Positions 1-12,050 of a DNA stretch of 64,000 nt are shown here, one piece after another; within the stretch, counting starts at the first letter, position 1, and each line of letters starts with the position of its first letter. The DNA is from Limnanthes douglasii subsp. nivea (Eukaryota; Streptophyta; Magnoliopsida; Brassicales; Limnanthaceae): contig JAUPFV010000004.1 in the NCBI GenBank assembly GCA_036936605.1, positions 286,730,009 to 286,794,008 of the forward strand. The letters are read 5' to 3'. The notes below the pieces were generated by a model, which saw only the letters and a list, made by a program, of their open reading frames with translations, searched no databases and had not been told where the DNA came from. Both the position numbers and the translations under genes were made by a program.

Positions 1-1120
1 ACACGACCAGTAGTGTTCCTTTATAACGTATCTTGATTAATTTTTAATTTGAAGTACTCACTTCCTTTTATGGAGGAAATTTTTATAATGACTGAAACAT
101 TTTGTATATCTGAATCCTTTTTTAGTCATAATCAGTGTTCGACTGAGTTTCTATTTTTTATTTGATCTACCTTTAATTTTACCAATATATTTTCTTTACT
201 TTAGTAAAATTTTATGTTAGATGTATATAACTATATTTTTAAGTTGCTCGTTTATTTTTTTTAAAATGTTTTAGCTATGCTACTTTTTTAAGGATCAGGC
301 TATCCTCATTACCTTATGGGACAGGTTTAAGGGAGAAATATGTTTTAATTGATTTATTTAACGTAGTTTCACATAACAACAAGTAATGCCAAAATAGTTT
401 GGGCTGATCAATTTCAGATAAATAGGTTATGTATTATGACTCCGAAACTTTATGTATAGTTTGATGTTATGGCTCAAAAACATAATATACAATTTGGTGC
501 TAAGGCTTAAAAGCTTAATTCACACTTTGGTGCTACAACTATAAAGCTTGATGTATAATTTTAAACATCATATGAAAATAAATATATAAATACTCGAAAT
601 AAAATGACAATATATTTTATTAATGAAATGTATCTTTTTAAAACCTACTCACGCAACCAAAGTAGAAATAATGCTTGTACTAAGTAAGAAATTACACGTT
701 AAGAATTAAAAAAAAAGAATGGGTCTTGAAAGAGTGAGGCACATTTCATGGTGAGGCGGAGGTTGATATTATGCATTCAGTAACTTATAAGCTCCAGGTA
801 TTATTATGGTCGTGACAGTGTATGGTCATTCCCAGTTTAGGTCTAGCTTATCAAGGGTTTTATCATTGGTATGGAGGAAAACTCTTCTTAACACCTAATA
901 TTTTACATGTAAATCATGAAAATAATATATTTAATTGTACTAGTTTTACATTAGTGCTTGATAATATATAATGTGCAGGTGGATTTCAATTTTTTTTCTC
1001 TTTGATAAGATCCAATTATTCCTGAACATTTCCTTACTTCTCTTTTGAGGAGACGGTGTGCTGTTTTCAAGAGGATTTGATTGGTTACTTGAATTATCTG
1101 ATTAGATTAGGGATAGTACA

Positions 1121-1550
1121 TTATTGAAAAGTGTTGCTTTATTCTTCTGGTTTAATAGGAAAATGCTAACTATGTATTCTGGAATCGTAATATGTTGTCA
1201 ATTTTTTATTGCCCTATAGACCTACATCTGCAACATATGTTTGTTTTGAGAAAGTTGCTGATCTCATTCGCTCGTATTTGTTTTTATAAAATCTCCTTAT
1301 TTGGAAGTCGTCTACTACCACATAGAGGTGTTGCAGATATAGTGCTGAAAAATGTTGCTTCATTCCTCTGGTTTGGTAGGTGTTAACTATGTATTCTGGG
1401 ATCGTAATATGTAGTCAGTTATTATTTCCATATAGACCTTGTATCTGCAACATATGTTTGTTTTGAGAAAGTTGATGATCTCATTCGCTCATATTTTTTA
1501 ATAAAATCTCCCCATTTGGAAGCCGTCTACTACCATCCAGAGGTATTGTC
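1121..1550. repeat. about 217-bp imperfect tandem duplication
   Basis: Copy 1 (about 1121-1336) and copy 2 (about 1341-1550) share blocks in the same order: TGTTGCTT (1133/1353), TATGTATTCTGG (1171/1388), ATCTGCAACATATG (1226/1443) and TTGGAAG(T/C)CGTCTACTACCA (1301/1515). The offset drifts from 220 to 214, so small indels accumulated after duplication. No function is inferred. Confidence 0.8.
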
Positions 1551-2559
1551 GGCCTCTTGATTCTTTTGAAAGTGGTCCCACCAAGTATGAGCCTTATATC
1601 AAAGTAAATTATTTGATAATTTGATTAAAAAGGTATGACTATGACCTATATCATCCTTACAAAATGTTAGCTAGTGTCCGAACGTTGGACCAAAGTGTTG
1701 GCATCCGCTTGTATAGTTTGCCAGAGATATCATGGTAGTATGATACGTCTCTGTAGAGTTTTTTACACACGGTGGTCACCTTCTTCTTCATAAATTTCTT
1801 CAACAATGAAAGTTGACTTTTCAAGTCGAGGCAAATTAGTAGTTGTTTGGTTAACCTCTGTCGATATAACATACTCACCAACCATATATATCGAGTGGAC
1901 ACAATATTGTTGGTTCCGTCATTCATTTTGTTTGTGGATAATTCCTCCTATGGGGTATGTTTATATGAGATTTTCGAGTTGAAAGATTCTTTAGTAAACA
2001 TGACCTCTAATGTTAATTTTTCATGTTTGTTCACCTAGACAAAGAAATGATTGTATTTTTTGAAGGACTATGATCAAATGATATTTATCTTTAATTTTAT
2101 AGTAATTTTATACTAATTTACTTGTTAGTTTTTATTAATTATGAATACAAATACTATTATTTGGTTATTTTTTATTTTTTTTATTGAAATGAGAGTAAAA
2201 ATGAGAAAAAAAAAGAAAAAAAAAGAATTAAGATTGCAAATAGAATATACAATTAAAGAAGAAGAGAGAAATAAATGAATTGAAGATAATTAAAGTAAGA
2301 AAATATATAGAATTAATTGAAGATCAAAACATAAATATTTTAATAAAAAAACAAGTTAATTATTTTATTTTAGTCAATGATGATTATAACTTTATTTTTA
2401 TAAAGATGAAATTTATTTGCTGGATATTAAGGTTAATAAAAAGTCGAGGACTCTCCTATAACTAAAATCCTAAGGTATTAAACACAAAGTTGCTCCAGAA
2501 GACAAAGAATCAAACACTTTCTTTTTATTATTTATTTTCTTTGAGTTGTTTATTTTTCT

Positions 2560-3093
2560 TATAAATTTTTATGTTAGGATTATACTATACAAGAGATAAA
2601 CTCCTCCTGTTCTGACATCTTGAAACCTCGGCTATACATTTATTTATAAATTAAATTTTTTATTTTTATTTTTTATTACATAACTTATTTTTAATATTAA
2701 TATTATTTATAACACTTTCAATTTCCTGCACGATTAATTGAACGATATTAGATTTAGTTTGAGACCTAGTAGTACGTTACGAGCCTACGACCATGACCAA
2801 TTGAAGTCTGAAGTAGATTCTAAGATTCCATGACCTAATTGTAAAAGGTGGGAAACTAGAGGTATATTTTTATTTAAATTTTTATGTTAGGATTATGATC
2901 AACATGAGCTAAACTCCTTGCATTCTGAGACCTTAGAACCTTTGTTATTCTTATATTTATAGATTAATTTTTATTTTATTTTATTGTTTCCTACATATTT
3001 TTTTCATTATTAATATTATTCATAACACTTTCAATTTACTACGTGATTAATTAAATGATATTAGATTTAGGTTGGATCGAGAGGTCAAATATA
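2560..3093. repeat. about 313-bp direct duplication, diverged
   Basis: The block from ATGTTAGGATTA at 2571 to GATATTAGATTTAG at 2744 recurs at 2884 and 3057, a constant offset of 313. Between these anchors the copies share CATAACACTTTCAATTT-like and GATTAATT blocks but differ at many positions, so this is an old duplication. Confidence 0.75.
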
Positions 3094-3153
3094 CTTCCGG
3101 TCTATGCTAATACCATCGATTTTAGGGGATTGGATCTGAAGACCACCGGATAT

Positions 3154-3466
3154 TGTTAAAAACAAACAGAGAAGTAGCCGTAGGAGGCGGCTAGGGTTTT
3201 GTGTTTTATTAGAAAATGTTCCTTTTTGTATTGAACTGTTTTTTATTGAATCAAATCATTACAAGTTGCGCTTGTTTCACTAGCAATGGTAATAAGGCTC
3301 TCAATATATAGAGAACTTAGAGGCCTATACAAGGAAACTTAATACACTGATTTATAGGGAGAAGATTAAGGACAGTATGTGAAATCCTAAATTATAGTGG
3401 TCAATAGTTGACCCCAATTATTACTCTATGAATCCAGCTTTCCAAATTTAGTCGAATATTCTAACA
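3154..3466 (-). repeat. copia-1 3' LTR (minus orientation)
   Basis: Partner of 6911-7224. On the minus strand the inner edge is preceded by a purine tract (GAGGGGGAG) at 3467-3480, the expected plus-strand priming site. GATAT at 3149-3153 is the outer target repeat. Confidence 0.95.
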
Positions 3467-3469
3467 CTC

Positions 3470-5790
3470 CCCCTCAAGTTGTGTAGTGGGATCACCAATA
3501 CCCAACTTGGATAAAACTGATTCGAAGGTTCTTGCAGCAACTGCTTTTGTCAAGATGTCTGACAGTTGGTCTTCAGATCTAACAAACGGAAGTTCGACTG
3601 TCCCATCTTCAATCTTTTCTTTTATGAAGTCCTATCTATTTCAATGTGCTTTCTTCTATCGTGCTATACCGGGTTCCATATATACCTCTTCTTCCAAGTC
3701 TCCATGTAAGAAAGCATTCTTTACATCAAATTGATGAAGAGGCCAATCTTTATTTGCGGCTATTGAAAGTAAAACTCTGATAGTGTCAATCTTTGCAACC
3801 GGAGAGAACGTTTCAGAGTAGTCTATACCATATGTTTGTGTATATCCTTTGGCAACCAATCTTGCCTTGTATCGCTCAATGGTGCCATCGGATTTATATT
3901 TTATATTAAACACCCATCTACACCCGACTGCTTTCTTCCCTTGTGGTAACACACAATTCTCTCATGTACCATTCCTTTTTAGAGCTTCAATTTTGGTATT
4001 CACTGCCTCATGCCATTCAGTCATCTTCTTAGCTTCTTGAGCTATTTTAGGGATTTGTTCAGAGAGAATAGTAGCTGAAAACGCCTTTGCAATCTTCGTC
4101 ATTCCTTTCCTGTCCGTTTTTACCGGATATGTAGAAGCATGAGGAACGTGTTCCGGTGAATACCGGACATGAGAAACCCCTCTATTTATTCTTGGGGGAA
4201 GAACCAGAGTTTGAGTTTCAAAAAATAAACTTCCTGAAATGTCATGGTCAGTAGCATTTTGTGAATTATGACATTGTAAATTGTTTACCTCTTGATGGAT
4301 ATTTTCTTCGGCTGATTAACTGGTAGTATTCATGGCATTTATTTCTTGTTGGACATTGTCTTCGGGAGAATCATTGGTGGTAAGAACTGCCTCATCAGTC
4401 TCCTTTATGTTGGAAGAGGCGTGTTCGGTGGCGCCATCTACCGACTGTCGGCACATCCTCAAAGTAACTTTCAAATAGCAACTAGTCGAGTGATTCACTT
4501 ACTTTCTCCCCCCTGAGCACGAGATTGGTGGTCAAACAAATAATCGTATTCTAAGAAGTCACAGTCCATGGTGACATAGATTCGATGAGTAACTGGATTG
4601 TAACACCGATATCCCATTTGATGAACACCGTACCCAACGAATACACACTTTTCAGGACACAGATTAAGTTTCTTTCGACTAGTTTTAGGGATATGAACAA
4701 ACACCGAACAACCAACGACACGAGGTGGTAAGGTCATAACAGATGGAATTGTAACTTGGGTGGCAAGCACTTGTAATGGAGTTTTATTTCCTAGACATCG
4801 GGTTGGTAGACGATTTGCAAGATACGTAGCTGTAGCAAGAGCTTCTGGCCAAAGAGAATGAGGAACTCTAGATTCAATCATAATAGCAGGATTTGTTTTT
4901 CAAGTAAAGTACGATTTTTCCGTTATGAAGTACCGTTTTGTTGAGGTGTGTTTGGACAAGTGGTTTGATGGATAAGACCATTTGTTTTGAAAAAATTATG
5001 CATTGTTTGGTTGACAAACTCTGTTCCATTATCAGAACGGAGAATCTGTATTTTTTTTCAAATTGAGTCAAAATCATTTTATAAAAACAAACAAATATTT
5101 CTGGTACTTCCGATTTATGTTTCATGAAGTATATCCAAGTCATTCTTGAGAAATCATCCACAAATAAAACAAAGTATCTGATTTGATTGTTAGTGGAATT
5201 TGGTGCCGGACCCTAAACATCAGAATGGATTAGCGAAAAAGCATAATCAACTCTAGTATTACTTTAATTAAATTAGACCTTACGATTTTTTGCAAGAATA
5301 CAGGTTTCACATTTCTCATGAATGGAATTATTCAAAAAAAGACTAGGAAACAAACTTTTAAGATAGCTAAAAGAAGGATGACCAAGTCGTCGGTGCCATA
5401 ACCAAAGTTTCCTTTCGGTTGTTCCGTGAGCAAGCATGACATGTCCCTTATGAACTCCCTCATCAACATAATAGAGACCTCCTTGTTCAGTACCACGCCC
5501 AATGATCTCCTTCATACGAATGTCCTGTAAAATGCAAAAAAATGGATACATAAGAACCACACAGTTGAGTTGTTTTGTCACTTGACTAACAGATAATAAC
5601 TTTAAGGATAGTGAATGAATGTAGAGGCAGTTTTTAATTTCCATTTTTCTGAAAAAATAATTGAACCTCCCCCTTTGACTTCACAAATTTCTCCACTAGC
5701 AGTCTCAATATGGGACTTCTTAGGAGATGACATGTCCCCAAAGTCTTTAGGATCATAAGACATGGTGTCCGTAGCCCCCCAATCAAAGAT
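3470..5790 (-). pseudogene. copia-1 pol remnant: protease, integrase, partial RT, RNase H tail
   Basis: On the minus strand, a protease trace near 5770-5790 reads DWGATDTM where DSGATDTM is usual, so the residue after the catalytic Asp is altered. The pre-integrase domain (5273-5644) shows LWLWHRRLGHPSFSYL and CETCILAKNRKV. Integrase pieces lie at 4495-5161 (MDDFSRMTWIYF; later SLWPEALATATYLANRLPTR) with a frameshift between. RT starts at 3952 ([43 protein letters not shown]). After YMEPG near 3670 the sequence jumps to RNase H C-terminal code (HIEIDR, VRSEDQLSDILTKAV, LGIGDPTTQLEGEC). The YVDD catalytic box and most of RNase H are therefore deleted, and this copy cannot reverse-transcribe itself. 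Confidence 0.9.
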
Positions 5791-6872
5791 CTAATTCATT
5801 GATTTCTCAAACCCTTTACCTCCAAGTTTTTCATAAGAGTTCGCCGCCATTCCTCCAAAACCAGTGCCACTTTCTTGCTCATTTTTAGTCGGATCTTCAC
5901 CGTCACTTGTAGACGAAGCCCGTTTGACATTAGATCTGAAACACTGGTTATTTTTCTCCTTATGACCGTCCTCCCACCATTCTGGATAGCCAACCGGCTG
6001 GAAACATGTCTCTTTAGTGTGTTTCTTCATCCCACAATGAGTGCAATACAACTTGTATTTATCTTCTTTCTCTTTGGATTGGAATTTAAACCTTTGTGCA
6101 AAATCTTCAGCAGCCAAACCCATTCCAATTTCAATCGAGTCACTATCAGAAGAGCTTGATTTTAGTATATTAAGCCTGGCCACTTCCCTTCGTATTGTAG
6201 CATATGCTGTTTCCACGGAAGGAAGAGGATCCTTTTTCAGGATATCTCTCTTGACTAGTTCCAGCTTGTCATTAATCGCCATTAGCAATTGATAGAGTCT
6301 TTGTTCTTGAGTCTTCTTATTGTAGATCTGAATGTCTTCTGGGTCTTTCATAGGGTTCGGATCTCGCCTATCTATAGACATCTAGATGTTCTGCTGTTTG
6401 TTCCACAAGTCTTCTAGTGTATCAGACCCTTGCCTTAATGAATTATCCCTCTTATGAAGGTCAAACACCTGTAACGAATCTGTACCAGAACCGTATGTGT
6501 TGGCTAACCCATCCCAGAGGGCTTTTGCAGTGGGATATTGCGAGACATTATTCACCAAGCTGGATTCAAGATTCTGGATAATCCATGTGAAAACACATTG
6601 ATCATCTTGTTCCCACCTTGTATATGTGTTGTCAGTTTTGGATGGAGGTGTCGGCTCCCCTGTAATGTGAGAACCTCCCCCCTTCCCCCAATTGCTTTCT
6701 TTCTCAGGTTTTCCCATAGGTCATAGTTGTCACCATCGAGTTTAATCCCTATGGATAAATTCTCGGGGTTAGTTGTTTGTTGTTGTGTTCCGAGACCATT
6801 TCTCAGAATGGCAGGAATTTGCATTGTTAATTCATTAGGAATTTGACTGGCCACGACTTCATTGCCAGCCAT
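5791..6872 (-). pseudogene. copia-1 gag (capsid/nucleocapsid), frameshifted
   Basis: Translation opens with ATG at 6872 (MAGNEV...). The motif NYDLWENL is the usual N-terminal signature of plant copia gag. The frame breaks in a G-rich run near 6676-6690 (minus strand) and resumes in another frame with SHITGEPTPP and CVFTWIIQNLE. A TAG at 6382-6384 interrupts it once more, just before the IDRRDPNPMKDPEDI block. A CX2CX4HX4C zinc knuckle (CTHCGMKKHTKETC) followed by GYPEWW lies near 5990-6050 and would bind RNA. Gag would have formed the virus-like particle. One frameshift and at least one stop make this copy inactive. Family identity is firm; the exact end of gag is approximate. Confidence 0.9.
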
Positions 6873-6895
6873 CTTTGTTGAGGATGTTCAGAATT

Positions 6896-6910
6896 TGTGC
6901 TCTGATACCA
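6896..6910 (-). other. copia-1 primer-binding site (initiator tRNA-Met)
   Basis: Read on the minus strand the bases directly inside the 5' LTR are TGGTATCAGAGC, the standard plant copia site complementary to the 3' end of initiator methionine tRNA. Confidence 0.92.
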
Positions 6911-7224
6911 TGTTAAAAATAAAGAGAGAAGTAGCCGCATGAGGTGGCTAGGGTTTTGTGTTTTATTAGAAAATGTTCCTTTTTGTATTGAACTGTTTTT
7001 TTATTGAATCAAATCATTACAAGTTGCGCTTGTTTCACTAGCAATTGTAATAAGGCTCTCAATATATAGAGAACTTAGAGGCTTATACAAGGAAACTTGA
7101 TACACTGATTTATAGGGAGAAGATTAAGGACAGTATGTGAAATCCCAAATTATAGTGGTCAATAGTTGACCCCAATTATTACTCTATGAATCCACCATTC
7201 CAAATTTAGTCGAATATTCTAACA
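6911..7224 (-). repeat. copia-1 5' LTR (minus orientation)
   Basis: Matches 3154-3466 along its whole length, has TG/CA ends, and adjoins the tRNA-Met primer-binding site on its inner side. The outer 5 bp (7225-7229) are the GATAT target repeat, which also abuts the gypsy LTR beginning at 7230. Confidence 0.95.
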
Positions 7225-7229
7225 GATAT

Positions 7230-7518
7230 TGATAAGGAAATAGATTCATAAGGGACTTAAATGTAATTAATAAGGACTTGAATGATAAGTTCTATTAATA
7301 AGGAATAAGATTAAAGCTTTATAAGAAGAATAGGGACTGAACTGTAAATAAATCTTTTATGTAACCGAATTTGTAACTAACTCACTGGGCCTATTTAAAG
7401 AGGTCGAGGAGACTGATAACACCTATGAAAAAATAAGAGGAGAAAGATTATATTCACCATCTAAAAAATCTCTGCTGATTCTTGTTCAAGATTGTCGATC
7501 TAATTTCTATTCTCACCA
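7230..7518 (+). repeat. gypsy-1 5' LTR
   Basis: Matches 25578-25867 almost base for base. It contains a TATTTAAA TATA-like box near 7391-7398, expected to drive the genomic transcript. The next bases are AATTGGCGC, the start of the primer-binding region. Confidence 0.95.
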
Positions 7519-7540
7519 AATTGGCGCTAGAAAGAGGGGG
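7519..7540 (+). other. gypsy-1 primer-binding region
   Basis: TTGGCGCTAGAAAGAGGGGG follows the 5' LTR after two bases. TTGGCGC starts are usual for Tat elements. The matching tRNA is not identified here. Confidence 0.75.
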
Positions 7541-7629
7541 CGAAGATACCTTGATCGATAGATCAAAAATCGATTCTCAAATTTTTTCGTTTTTTTGAAG
7601 CATTTCGTTTGTATTTTCGTTGATCGGAG

Positions 7630-9411
7630 ATGAATTTGGAGGAAGGAGATAATCCGTCTATTCGAAAGGCTTTGGAGACATTGAGATCTGATCTGCAAGA
7701 GAAAGAAGCAGATGAATCAGTTCCGATTCGATCAAGCAAATTTGATATGGAAGCTAAAGTGAATGAGTTGTTAAGAAAAGTGGCAGAGCTTGATAAATTT
7801 GCTCAAAAGAAACAAGATAATAATGGCGCTAGACTTAGATCTGAAATAGCAAGAGGTAATCGGGATGATCAGTCGGATCCATCGAATGACGTCGGCGATG
7901 ATCAAGATGTTCAACGTAAAATACATTTTGAGCGCAAAAAGGAGCATAGTGGAACGAGAAAAAAGGAAAAGTTGCAGAAGCGACGGTATGTAGATTCTAG
8001 TGAAGAAGATTTTGAAAATTCGGAATCAGATGAAACACCAAGATATAAGCATTTTCGAAGTCATTCAAAAGAAGGAGGATATGAATTTTGGCCAGCTAAA
8101 ATGTATAAGGAAGGAAGGCGAAGGAAGGAAAAACAAGTGTATTCTCCTCGGAAATTTGTAGAAGGAGAACCAAGTTTGTATGCTACTGTGGGAATGAGGA
8201 ACGAAGATCAGTTTGTTCAAGGAGTAGATTGGAGGGATTCACCATTGATTAGTGCGATTAGATCTGTACCACTTCCGAGGCGGTTCGACATTTCTAAAAT
8301 TGACAAGTTTGATGGAACTCAAGATCCAGATGATCATATAGAGTAATTCAAGAATTATATGACTAATTTCGAGGATGATGATAAATTGGTTTGTAGGGCA
8401 TTCTCTCAGACATTCAAAGGAACTGCATTAAAATGGTATAATAAGATTCCTAAGGAGTCCATTGTAAATTTTAGAGGCTTTTATACAGCTTTTCGAAGAT
8501 AGTTTGTGGGAAGCAAAGAAATGAGAGCTAACGGAGATACAATAATACAATGTAAGCAAGTTGTGGGAGAAAAGTTGAAGGATTACACTAAAAGATTTGT
8601 GTCAACAAAATCAGGATTAGATGATTGTGAAGAAGTGGTAGCTATGGCAGCGTTCCGACAATGATTGTTGCCAGGAGATTTAGCTGATGAAACAACAAGG
8701 CGTAGGGCATTAACGTTTGGAGCTCTCATGGCTCAGGTTGAAGATCAGATCAAAGTCGAAGAGTCTACTCGAGTTCGAGGAGGAAATAATGGTGTTCAGA
8801 AAGGGAATAGTCAAGTGGGAAATAATTAAGTGAACGCTTCGAATAATAACTCGTCACGGGCAAGGGGTAGTCAAAATGTTTCCAATCGAGGAGGTTCGAA
8901 CTCATATCAAGGGGGTTCTAATCAGTACAATTTTAATAATCAATACCAATTCAGACCAAGATCGAATGTGTGGGTAAAACCAGAATATTATGCGGATTTG
9001 AGTGAAAATATGGCATCGATTTATGAAAAAACCAAGGGAACAGTAAATTTTAGAAAGCCGGCAGCAATTAATAGGCCAAGAGAGGAACGCAATAACAGGT
9101 TCTGTAGTTATCATAATGATGTTGGACATGATACAACTGATTGTATTGCTTTGAAGAAGGAAATGCAGATTTTGATAGAGAATGGAAAATTGTTGGAGTA
9201 TGTCAAGAAGAACGCTAGAGCCGTAACTCAAAAGGTAAGTAATCCTAACTCTAAGCACGAAAGTGCATTGATGATTTTAGATGTTGCAGAGGATGAATTT
9301 GATGCGGCTTCGGAGTATGTCGACCCAGACCACAGTCGATTGTTGTTGATGTCAGTTGATGAGCCGATGTGTAAGGGACGTGTTTGAGATTTATGTGCGT
9401 TCTTTGAGTCA
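7630..9411 (+). pseudogene. gypsy-1 gag, interrupted by in-frame stops
   Basis: ATG at 7630 opens a charged N-terminal region (MNLEEGDNPS...). The capsid-type signature lies at about 8400-8500 (FKGTALKWYNKIP, FRGFYTAF). A Cys/His nucleocapsid motif sits at about 9098-9160 (CSYHNDVGHDTTDC), the Tat variant of the zinc knuckle. The frame never shifts, but stops occur at 8344 (TAA), 8500 (TAG), 8662 (TGA), 8827 (TAA) and 9385 (TGA). Several sit where Gln or Arg would be expected (CAA, CAG or CGA with C to T). Gag would package the RNA and build the particle. The next domain continues in the same frame, so gag-pol was one polyprotein. Confidence 0.92.
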
Positions 9412-10053
9412 TTGGCAATATTTGGGGGAGACTCAATGACTAATGATACTAATAATTTGAGGAAAAGACATATAGTAAATTTAACTCATCAAATTGAAGG
9501 AGGAGCATCAGCACATCTATACAATAAGAATAATGTCCCATTTATAATTTTCGATGGAGATGATTTGAGAGGAATTACAGGACCACATGAAGATGCAGTA
9601 GTCATTGGAGCAGAAGTGTGTGGGGTAGAAATTCGACGAGTATTGATTGATACTGGAAGTTCTGCTAATGTGTTGTTCAAATCAACATATGATAGATTAA
9701 ACGCTCTGCCTCGGATAGAAAGGTCAGAAAGAACTATAATTGGGTTTACTCGCGCAACAGCAAATGTAGTAGGGGAATTTGAAGGTGAAATTTCTCTGGG
9801 AAAAGGGCCTTTTAAAAAGAAAGTACAGGTACTTTTTATGGTGGTAGATTGTCCGACGAGATACAATGCTATCTTTGGAAGGTCATGGCTGGCAAAAATG
9901 TATGATATAGTTTCTACAGTTCATCAATGTTTGAAATATGTAGTCGGGGATCGAATTGGTGTAGTTCGAAGTGATCAAAAAGTAGCTAGAGAGTGTTATG
10001 TTGTTGCATTTAGACTACGTGATAAAAGTACCGATGATCCAATGGAGAAATAG
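9412..10053 (+). pseudogene. gypsy-1 aspartic protease domain
   Basis: In frame with gag. The active-site tetrad DTGS with the typical context VLIDTGSSANVLF is encoded at about 9640-9675, and YNAIFGRSWL, the usual C-terminal protease block, follows at about 9862-9891. The protease would cut the polyprotein. The segment itself has no frameshift and keeps the catalytic Asp. A TAG at 10051-10053 separates it from RT and replaces a probable Gln codon before QFGGLP. Confidence 0.92.
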
Positions 10054-11600
10054 CAATTTGGGGGGTTGCCTTCTAGTAGTAAAGATGAAGGAATTGATGA
10101 TCCAAGGTCAACCCCGAGTTCTGTGATAATAAGTGAAGAAATAGAAGAATACGTCTTCGATAATAACAGAGTACTTCGAATTGGGACTTTATTGTCTTTA
10201 TTAGTGCGAGAAAGGTTATTGAATTTCTTGTCTAAAAACTTGGATGTGTTTGCTTGGACGTCTGAGGATGTAGTGGGGGTCCCAATTGATATTATATGTC
10301 ATAGTTTGGCTGTGGATTCGAAGATCAAGCCAATAATACAAAAAAGGAGAGCTTTTTCTTTTGAAAAATCTGAGGCCATAATTGCTGAAGTGGATAGATT
10401 GTATAAAATGGGGAATATTAGGGAGTCCAAATATCCGAAGTGGACAGCTAATCCTGTAGTGGTGAAAAAGAAGAATGGAAAATGGAGAATGTGTGTAGAC
10501 TTCACAGATTTAAACAGAGCTTGCCCAAAGGATCCTTTTCCAGTACCTCGAATTGATCAATTAGTGGATTCTACTTCTGGAAATAAAATTTTAACATTTA
10601 TGGATGCATTTTCAGGATATAATCAAATTCGAATGAATCCAGAGGATGAAGAAAGCACAACCTTTATCACTGATCGAGGTTTACATTGTTATAGAGTGAT
10701 GCCGTTTGGATTGAAAAATGCTGGGTCTACGTATCAAAGGTTGATGAATAAGGCATTTGCTTCACAAATAGGGAGGAATATTGAGGTATACATCGATGAT
10801 ATGCTAGTTAAGAGCAAAAGTGATGATGATCATATTAATGATTTAGAAGAGACGTTTCTGAATCTTAGAGCAATACAGTTGAAGTTGAACCCAGAAAAAT
10901 GCACGTTTGGAGTCCGATCTGGTAAATTTCTGGGGTATGTGATAAGTGAAAGAGGAATTGAAGTGGATCCAGAACAGTTCAGGGCTTTGATATCAATGTC
11001 TTCGCCTCGGAATATCAAAGAAGTGCAGATATTAACAGGCAGGTTAGCAGCTCTGAACAGATTCATTTCTCGTTTTTCAGATAAATGTTTGCCTTTTTTC
11101 CAGTTGTTACGTCGACCGAAGAATTTTGAGTGGACTTCGGATTGTGAAGAAGCTTTTATTAAGATCAAAAATCTTTTGTCCTCTCCTGAAATATTATCAA
11201 AGCCTCGAGAAGGTGAGCAACTGTTTTTGTATGTAGCGGTATCGGATTATGCGGTGAGTGCAGTTCTGATAAGTGAAGATACAGGAGTTTCGAAGCCCGT
11301 TTATTATGTCAGTAAAAGTTTGGTTGATGCTGAAAAACGTTACTTAAAGCTCGAAAAATTGGCGTTGTGTATAATAGTGACGGCGAGAAAAATGCGTCCT
11401 TACTTCCAAGCACATACAATTGTGGTTCGAACTTCTTATCCATTGAAAAATGTATTGCAAAAGCCAGATATCTCAGGAAGAATGACTAAGTGGTCTGTAG
11501 AATTGTGAGATTTCGATGTGTTATTCTCTCCACGAACGGATTTCAAAGCTCAGGCCTTAGCAGATTTCTTTGTTGAGTTTCATTCGAGCAGGTTCGAAGA
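10054..11600 (+). pseudogene. gypsy-1 reverse transcriptase and RNase H
   Basis: RT motifs in order are KKKNGKWRMCVDFTDLNRAC, DPFPVPRIDQLVD, TFMDAFSGYNQI, VMPFGLKNAGSTYQRLMNKA and the catalytic VYIDDMLVKS (near 10786). These are followed by LNPEKCTFGV and LGYVISERGIEVDP. The RT-linked RNase H segment includes PVYYVSKSLVDAEKRYLKLEK and MRPYFQAHTIVVRTSYPLK. A single in-frame stop (TGA, 11506-11508) lies after WSVEL. The reading frame is otherwise open for more than 1.4 kb, so RT damage is recent and slight. It would copy the element RNA into DNA in the cytoplasmic particle. Confidence 0.95.
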
Positions 11601-12050
11601 GAAAGAAGATGAAAAAATACACACGAATCCGGTTTGGACGGTACGAGCTGATGGAGGATCTAGTAATAAAGGGTTGAGTGCGGGGGTAGAATTGTTGGCA
11701 CCGACACGGGAGTATATGTTTCAAGCTATAAGATTTGGATTTCATGCTTCGAATAATGAAGCTGAATATGAAGCAGTGTTAGCAGGATTGCGGTTAGCAA
11801 AAATTTGTGGAGCAATATTCGTGCACTTAGAAACAGATTCGCAGTTAGTAGTTAACCATGTTAAAGGAATATCAGAAGCTAAAAAAGACCGTTTAGTTTT
11901 GTATTTGCAAGAACTTCGAAGTATGATGGCACAATTTGAAAATTCTGAGGTGGAGCATATTCGAAGAGGAAATAACACAATGGCTGATTCTTTAGCAACA
12001 ATGGCTTACTCTGAAGAATATCCATGGATCGTGACACAACCCCTGCCTTT
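11600..12050 (+). pseudogene. gypsy-1 second, archaeal-type RNase H (aRNH)
   Basis: After the RT-linked RNase H comes a second RNase H fold. VRADGGSSNKG supplies the first Asp, ASNNEAEYEAVLAGL the Glu, LETDSQLVVNHV the second Asp and NTMADSLATMA the last Asp. All four acidic residues of an RNase H active site are visible. A second RNase H of this kind is known in plant Tat elements. The segment is open in the same frame as RT and integrase. Confidence 0.9.

Larger units (their letters stand above)
1..3148. other. AT-rich intergenic DNA, no gene recognised
   Basis: No reading frame here looks like a known protein. Short open frames (for example 1192-1386 plus and 1657-1926 minus) show no recognised motif and have no supporting start context. 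The stretch holds two local duplications, listed separately, and many A/T runs. It forms the left flank of the copia/gypsy nest starting at 3149. Confidence 0.6.
3154..7224 (-). mobile_element. Ty1/copia LTR retrotransposon, internally deleted (copia-1)
   Basis: The element lies on the minus strand. Its LTRs are 3154-3466 and 6911-7224, each bounded by TGTTA...TAACA. GATAT flanks both sides (3149-3153 and 7225-7229) as a perfect 5-bp target repeat. The primer-binding site next to the 5' LTR (6896-6910, minus strand) reads TGGTATCAGAGC, complementary to initiator tRNA-Met. A purine tract (3467-3480) precedes the 3' LTR. Domain order on the minus strand is gag, zinc knuckle, protease, integrase, RT, which is copia order. 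Most of RT and RNase H is missing, gag is frameshifted, and stops interrupt pol. LTR identity is about 96% by eye (roughly 13 differences over 313 bp). Confidence 0.95.
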
